Positions 54,048 to 62,768 of a stretch of DNA of 64,000 nucleotides are shown piece by piece. The translations under genes and the position numbers were made by a program. The notes beneath the pieces are model-generated. The model was not told the origin of the DNA, made no database searches, and worked only from the letters and a program-made list of their open reading frames with translations. Source of the DNA: Hyphomicrobiales bacterium (GTDB taxonomy: Bacteria > Pseudomonadota > Alphaproteobacteria > Rhizobiales > Methylopilaceae); NCBI GenBank assembly GCA_022842205.1, contig JALHQA010000008.1, positions 62,001 through 126,000 on the forward strand, written 5' to 3'. How positions within the stretch are numbered: position 1 is the first letter of the stretch; the number at the start of each line of letters is the position of its first letter.

Positions 54048-55627
54048 TCCGTATTCTCGGTTTCCTCGCCGCCATCGCGCTGACCGGGTTTGGCATCGGC
54101 TGGCTGATCGAACGGCCCGGCTCGTTCGTTATGGTCTGGCAAGGCTGGCGCGTCGAGACGTCCGTACCGGTCGCGCTGCTGTTCATCGTTCTGCTGACGA
54201 CGGCGCTCATTATCGCCTGGTGGTTTCTCCGCACCCTTATCCATGTGCCGGACGCCATCACGGACTTCCTGCGCGGCCGCCGCCGCCGCCGTGGCATGAC
54301 GGCCGTGGCGCACGGCCTGATGGCGGTCGGCATCGGCGACGGTCGCGGCGCGCGCCGCTCGGCGAACGATGCACGGCGACTATTGGGCGACGAGCCGCTG
54401 ACGCTTCTCCTGCGCGCGCAGGCGGCGCAATTGGCCGGCGACCGCGACGAGGCGGAAAGCGCTTTCCGCGCGATGCTCGATCAGCCCGAGACGCGGCCGC
54501 TCGGCTATCGCGGTCTGTACGTGGAGGCGCGGCGGCGCGGCGACACGGGGGGTGCTCTGAGCCTCGCCGAGCGCGCGGTGCGCGCCAATCCGAATGTACC
54601 ATGGGCGGGGCCTGCGCTGCTCGAACTGCAAAGCGCTGGGCATGACTGGGACGGCGCGCTCGCCAGCGTCGAACGCAATGCCGCGAACAAGCTCATCGAC
54701 AAGGCGGCCGCCCGCCGCCAGCGCGCGGTGATCCTGACCGCCAAGGCCTACGATCTCACGGATTCCGGCGTGCCCGACGAGGCGCTCGATCTGGCGCGCG
54801 AGGCGGTGAAGCTGGCGCCCGGCCTGATCCCGGCCGCGGCGCTCGCGGGCCGGCTTCTTGCCGAGAGCGGCGATACCCGCCGCGCGGAGAAGACCGTCGA
54901 GGCGGCGTGGAGCCTCATGCCGCATCCGGACCTCGCGGAAGTGTATGTGCACGCCAAATCCGGCGAGTCCGCGGCCGAGCGGCTGAAGCGCGCGGCCGCT
55001 CTGGCCAAGCGCAAGCCTGACGATCCGGAGTCGGGACTGATGCTGGCCAAGGCGGCGCTGGATGCCCGCGAATTCGCCCGCGCGCGCGATGCGCTCAAAT
55101 CTCTCGTCGAGAACGGGCCGACGCGGCGCGTGTGCATGCTGATGGCGGAAATCGAGAACGCGGAAACCGGCGATCTCGGCCGCGCGCGGGCTTGGCTGGC
55201 GCGCGCGCTATCGGCGCGGCGCGATCCGGCCTGGGTCGCCGACGGTTTCGTCTCGGACATCTGGGAAGCGGTGTCGCCGGTGACGGGCGAACTCGATGCC
55301 TTTGTCTGGAAGGTGCCGCAGGAGACGCTCGCGCCGCCTGGCGTGCCGGTATTCGAACAGGCTGCGGCGCCTCCAGCGCCCGTGCCCAGCTCGCCGCCCG
55401 TTGCGGCAACGCCCGCACCGCAGGCTACACCGGCTGCCGTTGTCGCGCCGCCGCCTCCAGCTCCGGTTCAGCCCGCGCCGCCGCCTGCCGCGAAGCCGGC
55501 GCCGTCCCGGCGTCCGGCGGAGGTTTTGTTGCCGATTGCCCGGGCGCCCGACGATCCCGGTCCCGACGCCCCGGACGCCGAGGGCGACACACTCGGGCGC
55601 ATCGAGTCTCGGCTGGGACCGATGTGA
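54044..55627 (+). CDS. hemY: HemY-like TPR membrane protein
   Basis: A 527-residue HemY N-domain protein: two N-terminal helices (about 3-20 and 40-62) with RPGSFVMVWQGWRVETSVPVA between them, then TPR-type helical repeats (RGARRSANDARRLLGDEPLTLLLRAQAAQLAGD onward). An Ala/Pro low-complexity tail covers residues ~440-510. This is the HemX/HemY-operon TPR protein, not the protoporphyrinogen oxidase of the same name in Bacillus. The start is a TTG at 54044 overlapping the previous stop (TTGA) with CGGAG upstream. Confidence 0.88.
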   Translation: MIRILGFLAAIALTGFGIGWLIERPGSFVMVWQGWRVETSVPVALLFIVLLTTALIIAWWFLRTLIHVPDAITDFLRGRRRRRGMTAVAHGLMAVGIGDGRGARRSANDARRLLGDEPLTLLLRAQAAQLAGDRDEAESAFRAMLDQPETRPLGYRGLYVEARRRGDTGGALSLAERAVRANPNVPWAGPALLELQSAGHDWDGALASVERNAANKLIDKAAARRQRAVILTAKAYDLTDSGVPDEALDLAREAVKLAPGLIPAAALAGRLLAESGDTRRAEKTVEAAWSLMPHPDLAEVYVHAKSGESAAERLKRAAALAKRKPDDPESGLMLAKAALDAREFARARDALKSLVENGPTRRVCMLMAEIENAETGDLGRARAWLARALSARRDPAWVADGFVSDIWEAVSPVTGELDAFVWKVPQETLAPPGVPVFEQAAAPPAPVPSSPPVAATPAPQATPAAVVAPPPPAPVQPAPPPAAKPAPSRRPAEVLLPIARAPDDPGPDAPDAEGDTLGRIESRLGPM

Positions 55628-55679
55628 TCGTGTCCCGGCTTGCCTTTCCGGGGCCGGTTCGTTACCAACCCGTCCCTGT

Positions 55680-55755
55680 GCCGCAATAGCTCAGCTGGTA
55701 GAGCACCTCATTCGTAATGAGGGGGTCGGGGGTTCGAATCCCTCTTGCGGCACCA
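55680..55755 (+). tRNA. tRNA-Thr (anticodon CGT)
   Basis: A complete 76-nt cloverleaf. The acceptor stem GCCGCAA/TTGCGGC is closed and the CCA end is encoded (55753-55755). The D stem is GCTC/GAGC; the anticodon arm CCTCA-TTCGTAA-TGAGG gives anticodon CGT, reading ACG threonine codons. The T arm is GGGGG-TTCGAAT-CCCTC with one G-U pair. It follows hemY by 52 nt. Confidence 0.98.
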
Positions 55756-55860
55756 GTCTTTCCTCCCTTTTGCGCGTCTGATCCGCATTTGATGCCAGCC
55801 ACGGCGGCCGTCCGGCCTGCGCTCAGACTTCGAACATCGGGATGGCCCCCCGTTAACCGG

Positions 55861-55890
55861 CTGTCACAATCGGCGTCATTCCCACGTCAC
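55861..55890 (+). promoter_or_regulatory. Candidate PhoB binding region (Pho box) upstream of phnD
   Basis: Three GTCA-bearing half-sites run in direct orientation: CTGTCAC (55861-55867), GCGTCAT (55873-55879) and ACGTCAC (55884-55890). The last pair has the 11-nt period and 4-nt spacer of a Pho box (CTGTCAT-N4-CTGTCAY); the first pair is spaced 12 nt. The site is about 100 bp before phnD, where phosphate-starvation control would be expected. The match is partial. Confidence 0.5.
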
Positions 55891-55904
55891 CCCCCGCCGC
55901 TTGA

Positions 55905-55920
55905 TTAGCGGTGGCGCTAA
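55905..55920. promoter_or_regulatory. Inverted repeat between the Pho-like site and phnD
   Basis: TTAGCG-gtgg-CGCTAA, a perfect 6-4-6 palindrome 70 bp before the phnD start. It may be an operator or part of a 5'-UTR hairpin; no matching regulator motif is known to me. It differs from the GTCTA/TAGAC site in front of phnG. Confidence 0.3.
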
Positions 55921-55990
55921 TGCGGCGCATGCATGAACGCGCGCCTCACTGCCGCGGACCGGGCGCAACCCGGCCAGGGAGACTCAGACA

Positions 55991-56872
55991 ATGATCCGTA
56001 CTGCTCTTGCGGCCGCCTTTGGCGCCGCCGTCACGCTCACCTCGCTTCCGGCGCTTGCCGACAATTTCAAGATCGCCATCACCGACGTCGAAGGCCTTGA
56101 GCGCCTGCAGACCGAATGGGGCCCGTTCAAGGCCGCTCTCGAAAAGGCGTCGGGCCACACATTCGAATTCTTTCCCGTGAACAGCCGCACGGCCGCCGCC
56201 GAGGCCCTTCGCGCCAAGCGCGTGGACTTTGTTGTTACAGGGCCGGCCGAGTATGTCGTCATCAACAAGATCACCGACGCCAAGGCCCTCATTGGTCTCA
56301 GCCGTCCGGACTATTTCTGCGCCATCATCGTCATGGCCGACTCGGACGTGGTCAGCCCGAAAGACCTGAATGGCAAGAAGGTCGCGCTCGACGACATCGG
56401 CTCGACGTCCGGGCATCTCTGCCCGTCGCAGCTTCTGGTCGATTACGGCGTTGATCCGATGAAGGATCTCGGCGGAATCACCCACACGACGCGCGCCGTG
56501 GCCCACGAGGCCCTCAAGCGTGGCGATGTCGCCGCCGCGGGCGTGAACTACATGAGCTGGGTCAACGGCGTCCGCTCCAAGGACAAAAGCGTTCCTCCCG
56601 GCTCCTTCCGCGTCATCGCGCGCTCGGGCGACCTGCCGAACGACCTGATGATGGTCGGCTCGCACGTCGATCAGACGATCGCGGATGCGATCCGCACCTC
56701 CGTGGTGAACAACAAGAAGGAGGTCGCCGACGCCATCCTGTCGGCTGGCGGTGAGAACGAGAAGTACCGCGGCATGGACATCGTCGCCATCGAAGACTCG
56801 GCCTACAATCCGGTGCGCGCCATGTTCAAGGCGATCGGCCATCCGCAATATTCCGAGTTCGTGGGCGAATGA
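55991..56872 (+). CDS. phnD: Phosphonate ABC transporter substrate-binding protein PhnD
   Basis: A 293-residue periplasmic binding protein with a signal peptide (residues 1-23, SLPALADN). Characteristic parts are the paired lobes NFKIAITDVEGLERLQTEWGPFKAALEKASG, RVDFVVTGPAEYVV near 77-90, SRPDYFCAIIVMADS, KKVALDDIGSTSGHLCPSQLL and the conserved MSWVNG. PhnD captures phosphonates or, in some lineages, phosphite or hypophosphite; selectivity cannot be read here. It is first in phnD-C-E. Its stop overlaps the phnC ATG by 4 nt. Confidence 0.93.
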   Translation: MIRTALAAAFGAAVTLTSLPALADNFKIAITDVEGLERLQTEWGPFKAALEKASGHTFEFFPVNSRTAAAEALRAKRVDFVVTGPAEYVVINKITDAKALIGLSRPDYFCAIIVMADSDVVSPKDLNGKKVALDDIGSTSGHLCPSQLLVDYGVDPMKDLGGITHTTRAVAHEALKRGDVAAAGVNYMSWVNGVRSKDKSVPPGSFRVIARSGDLPNDLMMVGSHVDQTIADAIRTSVVNNKKEVADAILSAGGENEKYRGMDIVAIEDSAYNPVRAMFKAIGHPQYSEFVGE

Positions 56873-57669
56873 GCCTCGCTCTCGCCTATAGCGACAGCCC
56901 CGCACCGGCGCCTTACGCGCCGGCGCGGGATGTCGAGATCGCCGCCCGCGGCCTGACGGTGTCCTACCGTCACCGCGGCGCGGTGTTCTCCGGTATCGAT
57001 TTCGATATTCGCCGCGGCGAACGTGTCGCGCTCGTCGGCTCCAACGGCGCCGGCAAATCGACGCTGATGAAAACCCTGCTCGGCTTTATTGTGCCGACAT
57101 CCGGCTCGATCGAAATGTTCGGGCAGGACATGTGCGCGATGCCGCAGAAGAAGCAGCGGGACGTGCGTGCCTCGATCGGCTTCGTCGCGCAGAAGCACAA
57201 TCTCGTGCCGCGTCTGTCGGTACTGTCCAATGTCATCCACGGCACGCTCGGCGCGCGCTCCGGCCCGCGCGGCTGGCTGCACTCCGTCGCGTCCCGCGAG
57301 ATACGCGCCCGCGCGCTCCATGCGCTCGACCAGGTCGGGCTGGCCGATCTTGCATTGCGCCGCGCCGACAGCCTGTCCGGCGGCCAGTCGCAGCGTGTCG
57401 CCATCGCCCGTGCACTGGTCTGTGAACCTCGTCTCATCTTCGCCGACGAGCCGGTGGCGAGTCTCGATCCCGCCGCGGGCGAGGATGTGATGCAGGTGTT
57501 CGAGGAAGTGACGCGCGGCGCCGGTGCAACGCTGGTCTTCACGACGCACAATCTCGATCATGCCACGCGCTATGCTGGCCGCGTGCTCGGTCTTCAGGGC
57601 GGCACGCTCGCGATCGACGCGGCGGTGGATGCGCTGCCGCAGGGAGGCCTCATTGGCCTCTACAGCTGA
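56869..57669 (+). CDS. phnC: Phosphonate ABC transporter ATP-binding protein PhnC
   Basis: A 266-residue ABC ATPase. Walker A is GSNGAGKST (57-65), followed by GFVAQKHNLVPRLSVLSNVIHGTLG, the PhnC-type Q-loop region. The signature is LSGGQSQRVAIARALV near 168 and Walker B LIFADEPVASLDP. The ~27-residue N-terminal Pro/Ala stretch precedes the domain. The order D-C-E and overlaps of 4 nt with phnD and 17 nt with phnE show a tightly coupled operon. Confidence 0.94.
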   Translation: MSLALAYSDSPAPAPYAPARDVEIAARGLTVSYRHRGAVFSGIDFDIRRGERVALVGSNGAGKSTLMKTLLGFIVPTSGSIEMFGQDMCAMPQKKQRDVRASIGFVAQKHNLVPRLSVLSNVIHGTLGARSGPRGWLHSVASREIRARALHALDQVGLADLALRRADSLSGGQSQRVAIARALVCEPRLIFADEPVASLDPAAGEDVMQVFEEVTRGAGATLVFTTHNLDHATRYAGRVLGLQGGTLAIDAAVDALPQGGLIGLYS

Positions 57670-58462
57670 CGTCCATACCCGCCTGCCGCAACGGTTCGAA
57701 CGGCCGTCGGCGCTCGCCTTCCTCGCCTATGCGGCGGGCATCGCGCTCGTCGTGTGGTCGCTCGACGGCGCCGGCTGGTCGTTCGGCGAACTCATCCGCG
57801 GCATACCCACGCTCGGCGACTTCTTCTCGCGTTCCTGGCCCCCGAGCACCGAGCGGATCGAATCCCTGTCGAAGGCCCTCATCGAAACCTTTCAGATGGC
57901 GGTGTCCGGGACGCTGACCGGAATCGCCGTCGCTCTGCCTCTGTCCATACTCGCCGCGCGCGGCCTCACCGGCAGCCGGATTCTCGGAACCGCATCGCGC
58001 GGCCTGTTCGCGCTGTTTCGCACCGTGCCGGATCTCGTCTGGGCGCTGATCTTCGTCATCGCCGTCGGCCTCGGCCCGTTCGCCGGAACGCTCGCCATCG
58101 CCGTCGATACCATTGGTTTCGCCGGACGCTTTTTCGCCGAGTCGATGGAGGACGCCGACAAGGGCCCCGCCGAAGCGCTGCGCGCGCAGGGCGTTCGCCG
58201 TTCGGACGCGATCTTCTGCTCGATCATTCCGGCCGCCATGCCGAGCTTCATCACCACCTCGCTGTTCGCGCTGGAGAAGTCCGTACGTTCGTCGGTCATT
58301 CTCGGCCTCGTCGGCGCCGGCGGCATCGGCCTCGAACTCAAGGTCGCGATGGACATGTTCGATTACCAGACCGCCGCCACCATCATCATGATGATCTTCG
58401 TGCTTGTGCTCGTCGTCGAGCAGGCCGGCTCGTTCGCCCGCAAGCGCGTCATTGAAGGCTAG
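57653..58462 (+). CDS. phnE: Phosphonate ABC transporter permease PhnE
   Basis: A 269-residue permease with about six helices. The binding-protein-dependent transport motif is visible as EALRAQGVRRSDAIFCSIIPAAMPSF (EAA loop), and FRTVPDLVWALIFVIAVGLGPFAGTLAIAVDTIGFAGRFFAESME is typical of PhnE. The start is a TTG at 57653, supported by GGGAGG 6 nt upstream; it lies inside phnC. Only one permease gene is present, implying a homodimer. Confidence 0.92.
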   Translation: MASTADVHTRLPQRFERPSALAFLAYAAGIALVVWSLDGAGWSFGELIRGIPTLGDFFSRSWPPSTERIESLSKALIETFQMAVSGTLTGIAVALPLSILAARGLTGSRILGTASRGLFALFRTVPDLVWALIFVIAVGLGPFAGTLAIAVDTIGFAGRFFAESMEDADKGPAEALRAQGVRRSDAIFCSIIPAAMPSFITTSLFALEKSVRSSVILGLVGAGGIGLELKVAMDMFDYQTAATIIMMIFVLVLVVEQAGSFARKRVIEG

Positions 58463-58472
58463 GAGACAAGCC

Positions 58473-59126
58473 ATGAAAACCGATACCGCCCACCTCGTCT
58501 GGAATTCCCGCTGGGCGACGCCCGACGGCCGCGCCGACTGGCTGAAGCCCGACCAGGATGTGGTCGATCTGTCCGCGGAGCTGCTCTCCGCCGGCAATAC
58601 GCGCCGCGCGCTCGATCTTGGTTGCGGCGTCGGCCGTCATGCGCTGCATTTTGCCCGTCTCGGTTTCGAGACATCGGCCATCGACATGGCGGAAGCGGGC
58701 CTGTCCGAAGTCAGTGCCTCGGCCGCCGATGCCGGGATGAAGATCGAGACGGCGGCCGCGCCGATGACCTCGTTGCCGTTCCCGGACGGCCATTTCGATT
58801 ACGTCCTCGCCTTCAATGTCATCTATCACGGCGACGGGCCGATCGTTCGCCAGGCCATCTCCGAAATCCGCCGCGTGCTGAAGCCCGGCGGCATGTATCA
58901 AGGCACGATGCTCTCCAAGCGCAATGTCAACTACGGCAAGGGTACGGAGATCGCGCCGAACACCTTCGTGGTGGACGGGCACGACGACAAGGATCACCCG
59001 CACTTTTACTGCAGCGCCGCCGAACTCGTCGAACTGTTCGACGGCTTCGAGCTGACGTCGCTGAAGGACAGGCAGCATTCCAAGCCCGGCACCTGGCACT
59101 GGCACATGAGCGCCGAGAGGCTGTAA
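58473..59126 (+). CDS. SAM-dependent methyltransferase within the phosphonate operon
   Basis: A 217-residue class I methyltransferase: motif [18 protein letters not shown] near 46-62, acidic strand [10 protein letters not shown], then [14 protein letters not shown] and [14 protein letters not shown] (post-I motifs). The C-terminus is histidine-rich ([13 protein letters not shown], then PGTWHWHMS). The substrate is unknown. It lies 10 nt after phnE and its TAA shares a base with the next gene, so it belongs to the phn transcript. This could be a phosphonate-tailoring or detoxifying step; both are guesses from context. Confidence 0.8.
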   Translation: MKTDTAHLVWNSRWATPDGRADWLKPDQDVVDLSAELLSAGNTRRALDLGCGVGRHALHFARLGFETSAIDMAEAGLSEVSASAADAGMKIETAAAPMTSLPFPDGHFDYVLAFNVIYHGDGPIVRQAISEIRRVLKPGGMYQGTMLSKRNVNYGKGTEIAPNTFVVDGHDDKDHPHFYCSAAELVELFDGFELTSLKDRQHSKPGTWHWHMSAERL

Positions 59127-59812
59127 TGGCACTGATCGAGGTCAACCAGGGCGAGCCGGAAGCACCGTGGTATGACGCCGGCGGACTGTCGGAGAAGCCC
59201 GTCATCCATCCTTCGGCGACCGTGCTGCGCACGCGTGTTGGTCCCTGGACCTCGATTGCGCGAGATTGCGAGATCCAGGATTCGGATTTTCTCGACTGGT
59301 CCTACGCCACCCCGCATGTACAGATCTTCAATGCCGAGATAGGCAAATTCTGCAACATCGCAACCAGTGTCCGTATCAACCCTACCAACCATCCGATGTG
59401 GCGGGCGACGCTGCATCATTTTACCTACCGGTCGCGCTGCCATCACATGGGCGAGGACGATCCGGAAATCTTCGCCTGGCGCATGAAGAACCGCGTCACC
59501 ATCGGTCCTGATGTCTGGATCGGCCATGCCGCCATCATCATGCCGGGTGTCACTGTCGGAACCGGCGCGGTCATCGGCTCCGGCGCCATCGTGACGAAGG
59601 ACGTGCAAAATTATTCCATCGTCGTCGGCTCGCCGGCGCGCGTCATCAAACGCCGCGTCGATGAGGCAACCGAAGCGGCCCTGCTGCGCATCAAATGGTG
59701 GGACTGGCCGCACGCCGACCTGATGGCGGCGCTCGGCGATTTCCGAAATCTCGACGCGGCGGAGTTCGCCCGGAAATACGACAGATTTCACGCGGAATTG
59801 CGTTCCGCCTAG
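59126..59812 (+). CDS. Hexapeptide-repeat acetyltransferase of phosphonate loci
   Basis: A 228-residue left-handed beta-helix transferase. Hexapeptide turns run from about residue 29 ([18 protein letters not shown]) through [33 protein letters not shown] (near 124-156), with the catalytic-type histidine in NPTNHPMW or [11 protein letters not shown]. The fold matches chloramphenicol/xenobiotic acetyltransferases and the phn-associated hexapeptide family. Its place after phnC-E and opposite phnF suggests acetylation of aminophosphonates or an intermediate. Its TAG stop overlaps the phnF stop on the other strand. Confidence 0.85.
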   Translation: MALIEVNQGEPEAPWYDAGGLSEKPVIHPSATVLRTRVGPWTSIARDCEIQDSDFLDWSYATPHVQIFNAEIGKFCNIATSVRINPTNHPMWRATLHHFTYRSRCHHMGEDDPEIFAWRMKNRVTIGPDVWIGHAAIIMPGVTVGTGAVIGSGAIVTKDVQNYSIVVGSPARVIKRRVDEATEAALLRIKWWDWPHADLMAALGDFRNLDAAEFARKYDRFHAELRSA

Positions 59813-60549
59813 CGCTCGACCACGAGTTCGACGCGGTCGGCGACGAAGCGCGATTGCGTCGCCTGGATGCGCCTGCCGTCCATGTCGACATTGACGAAAT
59901 TGACGACAAGAAGCGTGCGGCCCGGTGCGATGTCGAGAGCTTGCGCCTCGCCGGCATCGGCCGGGCGCGCCGTGATGCGGGTCGACAGGCGCTTGTAGTC
60001 GTCGAGCCCGAACTTTTTATAAGCCTTGGTCAGAGAGCCCTTGCTGGCGAACACCTGCTCGAACCCGTTGAAGCGCGGCAGCGGCAGATGCGTGCGCGCG
60101 AACGACAGCGGCACGCCGTCGGCGCGATTGATGGTTTCCATTGCAAGCACGGGCGCGCCGGGCTTGATGCCGAGCGCCTCGGCGATGGTGGCGTCGGCCT
60201 TGGCGTTTTCCGCCGAAACGAGCTCGCCGCGCGCTTCCTTGCCGGCCTTTGCCATTACTTCCGAAAAGCGCGTCTTGAGGCCGATCGGATAGGCCAGCGG
60301 CCGCGCCTCGACGAAGGTGCCCGACCCTTGTGTCGCGCGTACAAGGCCGCGCTCCGCCAGGGCGGCAAGCCCGCGCCGCACCGTGTGGCGATTTACGGCG
60401 AAACGGTCGGCCAGCTGCGCCTCCGGGGCCACGCGGTCGCCGGGCGACAACCGGCCGGCGGCGATATCGGCCTCGATCGCGTCCGCCACCCGCCGCCACG
60501 CGGCAAGGCCCTGGGCGCGGTCGATAATCCTGTCGTTTGAAGCACTCAT
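59809..60549 (-). CDS. phnF: PhnF-type GntR/HutC family repressor
   Basis: A 246-residue regulator with an N-terminal winged helix-turn-helix ([51 protein letters not shown], residues 21-71) and a C-terminal UTRA effector domain ([26 protein letters not shown] near 136-161). It is divergent from phnG with a 71-bp spacer containing a GTCTA/TAGAC inverted repeat. PhnF proteins repress C-P lyase genes and are released by a pathway ligand; the ligand is not evident. It converges with the hexapeptide gene, the stop codons overlapping in CTAG. Confidence 0.93.
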   Translation of the reverse strand: MSASNDRIIDRAQGLAAWRRVADAIEADIAAGRLSPGDRVAPEAQLADRFAVNRHTVRRGLAALAERGLVRATQGSGTFVEARPLAYPIGLKTRFSEVMAKAGKEARGELVSAENAKADATIAEALGIKPGAPVLAMETINRADGVPLSFARTHLPLPRFNGFEQVFASKGSLTKAYKKFGLDDYKRLSTRITARPADAGEAQALDIAPGRTLLVVNFVNVDMDGRRIQATQSRFVADRVELVVER

Positions 60550-60583
60550 GCCGTCATCAAAACTTCATTGGCGTCGTGGCAAG

Positions 60584-60603
60584 TTGTCTACTAAATTAGA
60601 CAA
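60584..60603. promoter_or_regulatory. Likely PhnF operator between phnF and phnG
   Basis: TTGTCTActaaatTAGACAA, a perfect 7-6-7 inverted repeat 17 nt before the phnG ATG and 35 nt before the phnF ATG. The half-sites GTCTA/TAGAC resemble the GT-N-TA/TA-N-AC operators of HutC-type GntR repressors. Position in the divergent promoter strongly suggests that PhnF binds here and controls both directions. Confidence 0.65.
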
Positions 60604-60620
60604 ACTTGGACGACGAGACG

Positions 60621-61076
60621 ATGACAACTTTGACCGAGCTTCAACAGCAGCGCCAGAGCGCAATGACGATTTATGCGCGTGCCACGGCAGTTGAATTGTC
60701 GGACGCGCTGGAGCGCCTCGGCACGCCCGAGAGCGTGGAAGACATGCGGCCGCCCGAGCTTGGCCTCGTGATGGCGCGCGCCCGCATGGGCGGCACCGGC
60801 GCGCCGTTCAACGCCGGCGAAGTTTCCGTCACGCGCGCCGCCGTTCGCCTGCCGGGCGGCGAGATCGGCGTGGCCTATCAGCTTGGGCGCGACAAGATGA
60901 AGGCGCGCTCGGCGGCGCTGCTCGATGCGCTGTGGCAGACGGCACGGCGCCGCGAGGTCGAGGCTGCGCTCGATCCGATCCGCGCCCGTATCGCCGATGA
61001 GCGAATTCTGAAAGAGCGCCGCGCCGCGGCGACCCGGGTCGATTTCTTCACAATGGTGCGGGGAGAGGATCAATGA
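60621..61076 (+). CDS. phnG: C-P lyase subunit PhnG
   Basis: A 151-residue PhnG, part of the PhnGHIJ core complex. It starts MTTLTELQQQRQSAMTIYARA; PPELGLVMARARMGGTGAPFNAGEVSVTRAAVRL near 45-78 and GRDKMKARSAALLDALWQ are recognisable. It is first in phnG-H-I-J-K. I prefer ATG 60621; a TTG five codons earlier is in frame. Its TGA overlaps phnH by 4 nt. Confidence 0.93.
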   Translation: MTTLTELQQQRQSAMTIYARATAVELSDALERLGTPESVEDMRPPELGLVMARARMGGTGAPFNAGEVSVTRAAVRLPGGEIGVAYQLGRDKMKARSAALLDALWQTARRREVEAALDPIRARIADERILKERRAAATRVDFFTMVRGEDQ

Positions 61077-61660
61077 CCGTCCATGCCTTCACCGATCCCG
61101 TGTTTGACGCGCAAAAGGTTTTCCGCGCGGCGATGAATGTGCTGTCGCGGCCGGGTACGCTGGTGCCTCTAGAAGCCGATGTGCGGCCACCCGCGCCGCT
61201 GTCGCTTGAGATAGCGGCATTGGCGCTGGCTTTCGCCGATCACGAAACGCCGATCTGGCTTGATGCTGCGCTGACCTCCGTCAGCTATGTCGGCGAGTAC
61301 CTGAAGTTCCACACCGGCGCGCCGATCACGCCGCATCCGGTCGAAGCGGCCTTCGCGCTCGTGTCGGAGCCCGCGCTTTGCCCGTCATTGACGAGTTTCA
61401 CCGCCGGCACCGCGGACTATCCCGACCGCTCGACCACAATCTTTGTGCAGACTGACACATTGCGGTCGTCTCGGAGCTTCACATTGCGTGGTCCGGGAAT
61501 ATCCGGAACGGCGGCGCTGCGCGCCGATCCTCTGCCGCCGGCCTTTCCGCGCGAATGGGCGGCAAACCGCGCGCTGTTTCCGCGCGGCGTCGACATGTTG
61601 TTCGCGGCTGATGGCTGGATTGCCGGCCTGCCGCGTTCGACCGAGCTGAGCGAGGCTTGA
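61073..61660 (+). CDS. phnH: C-P lyase subunit PhnH
   Basis: A 195-residue PhnH: FTDPVFDAQKVFRAAMNVLSRPG near 5-27, LSLEIAALALAFADHETPIWLD and LRGPGISGTAALRADPLPPAFP are family-typical. PhnH is a pyridoxal-enzyme-fold protein lacking the cofactor and caps the core complex. It overlaps phnG by 4 nt and is 4 nt before phnI. Confidence 0.93.
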   Translation: MTVHAFTDPVFDAQKVFRAAMNVLSRPGTLVPLEADVRPPAPLSLEIAALALAFADHETPIWLDAALTSVSYVGEYLKFHTGAPITPHPVEAAFALVSEPALCPSLTSFTAGTADYPDRSTTIFVQTDTLRSSRSFTLRGPGISGTAALRADPLPPAFPREWAANRALFPRGVDMLFAADGWIAGLPRSTELSEA

Positions 61661-61664
61661 ATCC

Positions 61665-62768
61665 ATGTATGTAGCGGTCAAGGGCGGCGAGGCGGCGATC
61701 GCGAACGCGCACCGGCTCCTCGATCACGAGCGGCGCGGCGATCCTTCTGTGCCGGAACTGTCGATCGCGCAGATCCGCGAGCAGATGACGCTGCTCGTCG
61801 ATCGCGTCATGACGGAAGGCTCGCTCTACGATCCGGATCTCGCGGCGCTCGCGCTGAAGCAGGCGCGCGGCGACATCATCGAAGCCGTGTTTCTGGTCCG
61901 CGCCTTCCGCACCACGCTGCCGCGTTTCGGTTATTCGCAGCCGATGGATACGGACGCCATGTTCGCCATGCGCCGCATCTCGGCGATCTACAAGGATCTG
62001 CCGGGCGGCCAGGTGCTCGGGCCGACCTTCGACTACACGCACCGCCTTATCGATTTTAACCTTGCCGCGAACGGTGAGCCGCCCACGCCGAAGGAAAGCG
62101 ACAGCGCGCTTGCCGGCATGCCGCACGTTACCGGCCTGCTCGATCAGGAAGGTCTCATCGAACGCGAGCCCGGAGCGGAAGAGGGCAGCCCGGTCGGCGA
62201 TCTGACGCGCGATCCGCTGGATTTTCCGGCGGGCCGCGATCTCAGGCTCCAGGCGCTCGCGCGCGGCGATGAAGGTTTCATTCTTGCGCTCGGCTATTCC
62301 ACCCAGCGCGGTTTCGGCCGAACGCATCCCTTCACCGGCGAAATCCGCGTCGGCGAGGTCGAGATCGAATATGTGCCGGAAGAACTTGGCTTCGCGGTGC
62401 TGCTCGGCGATGTCGTTCTGACCGAGTGCGAGATGATCAATCAGTTCAAGGGCTCGGCATCCGCGCCGCCGCAGTTCACGCGCGGTTATGGCCTTGCCTT
62501 CGGGCGCGGCGAACGCAAGGCGATGGCGATGGCGCTGGTCGACCGTGCGCTCCGTGCGCGCGAACTCGGCGAGGATATCAAGGCGCCGGCGCAGGACGAG
62601 GAATTCGTCCTCGCCCATTGCGACAACCTGCAATCGACCGGCTTCGTCGAGCATCTGAAGCTGCCGCACTATGTCGACTTCCAGGCGGAGCTCGAACTGG
62701 TGCGCCGCATGCGCGCCGCGCACGCCGAAAACCGCATGGATGACGAAGCTCTGGAGGCCGCCGAGTGA
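61665..62768 (+). CDS. phnI: C-P lyase subunit PhnI
   Basis: A 367-residue PhnI, the nucleosidase-like subunit that attaches phosphonate to ribose-triphosphate. It begins MYVAVKGGEAAIANAHRLLDHERRGD and includes VFLVRAFRTTLPRFGYSQP near 80-98, MRRISAIYKDLPGGQVLGPTFDYTHRLIDF and LGYSTQRGFGRTHPFTGEIRVG. The stop overlaps the phnJ GTG start. Confidence 0.95.
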   Translation: MYVAVKGGEAAIANAHRLLDHERRGDPSVPELSIAQIREQMTLLVDRVMTEGSLYDPDLAALALKQARGDIIEAVFLVRAFRTTLPRFGYSQPMDTDAMFAMRRISAIYKDLPGGQVLGPTFDYTHRLIDFNLAANGEPPTPKESDSALAGMPHVTGLLDQEGLIEREPGAEEGSPVGDLTRDPLDFPAGRDLRLQALARGDEGFILALGYSTQRGFGRTHPFTGEIRVGEVEIEYVPEELGFAVLLGDVVLTECEMINQFKGSASAPPQFTRGYGLAFGRGERKAMAMALVDRALRARELGEDIKAPAQDEEFVLAHCDNLQSTGFVEHLKLPHYVDFQAELELVRRMRAAHAENRMDDEALEAAE

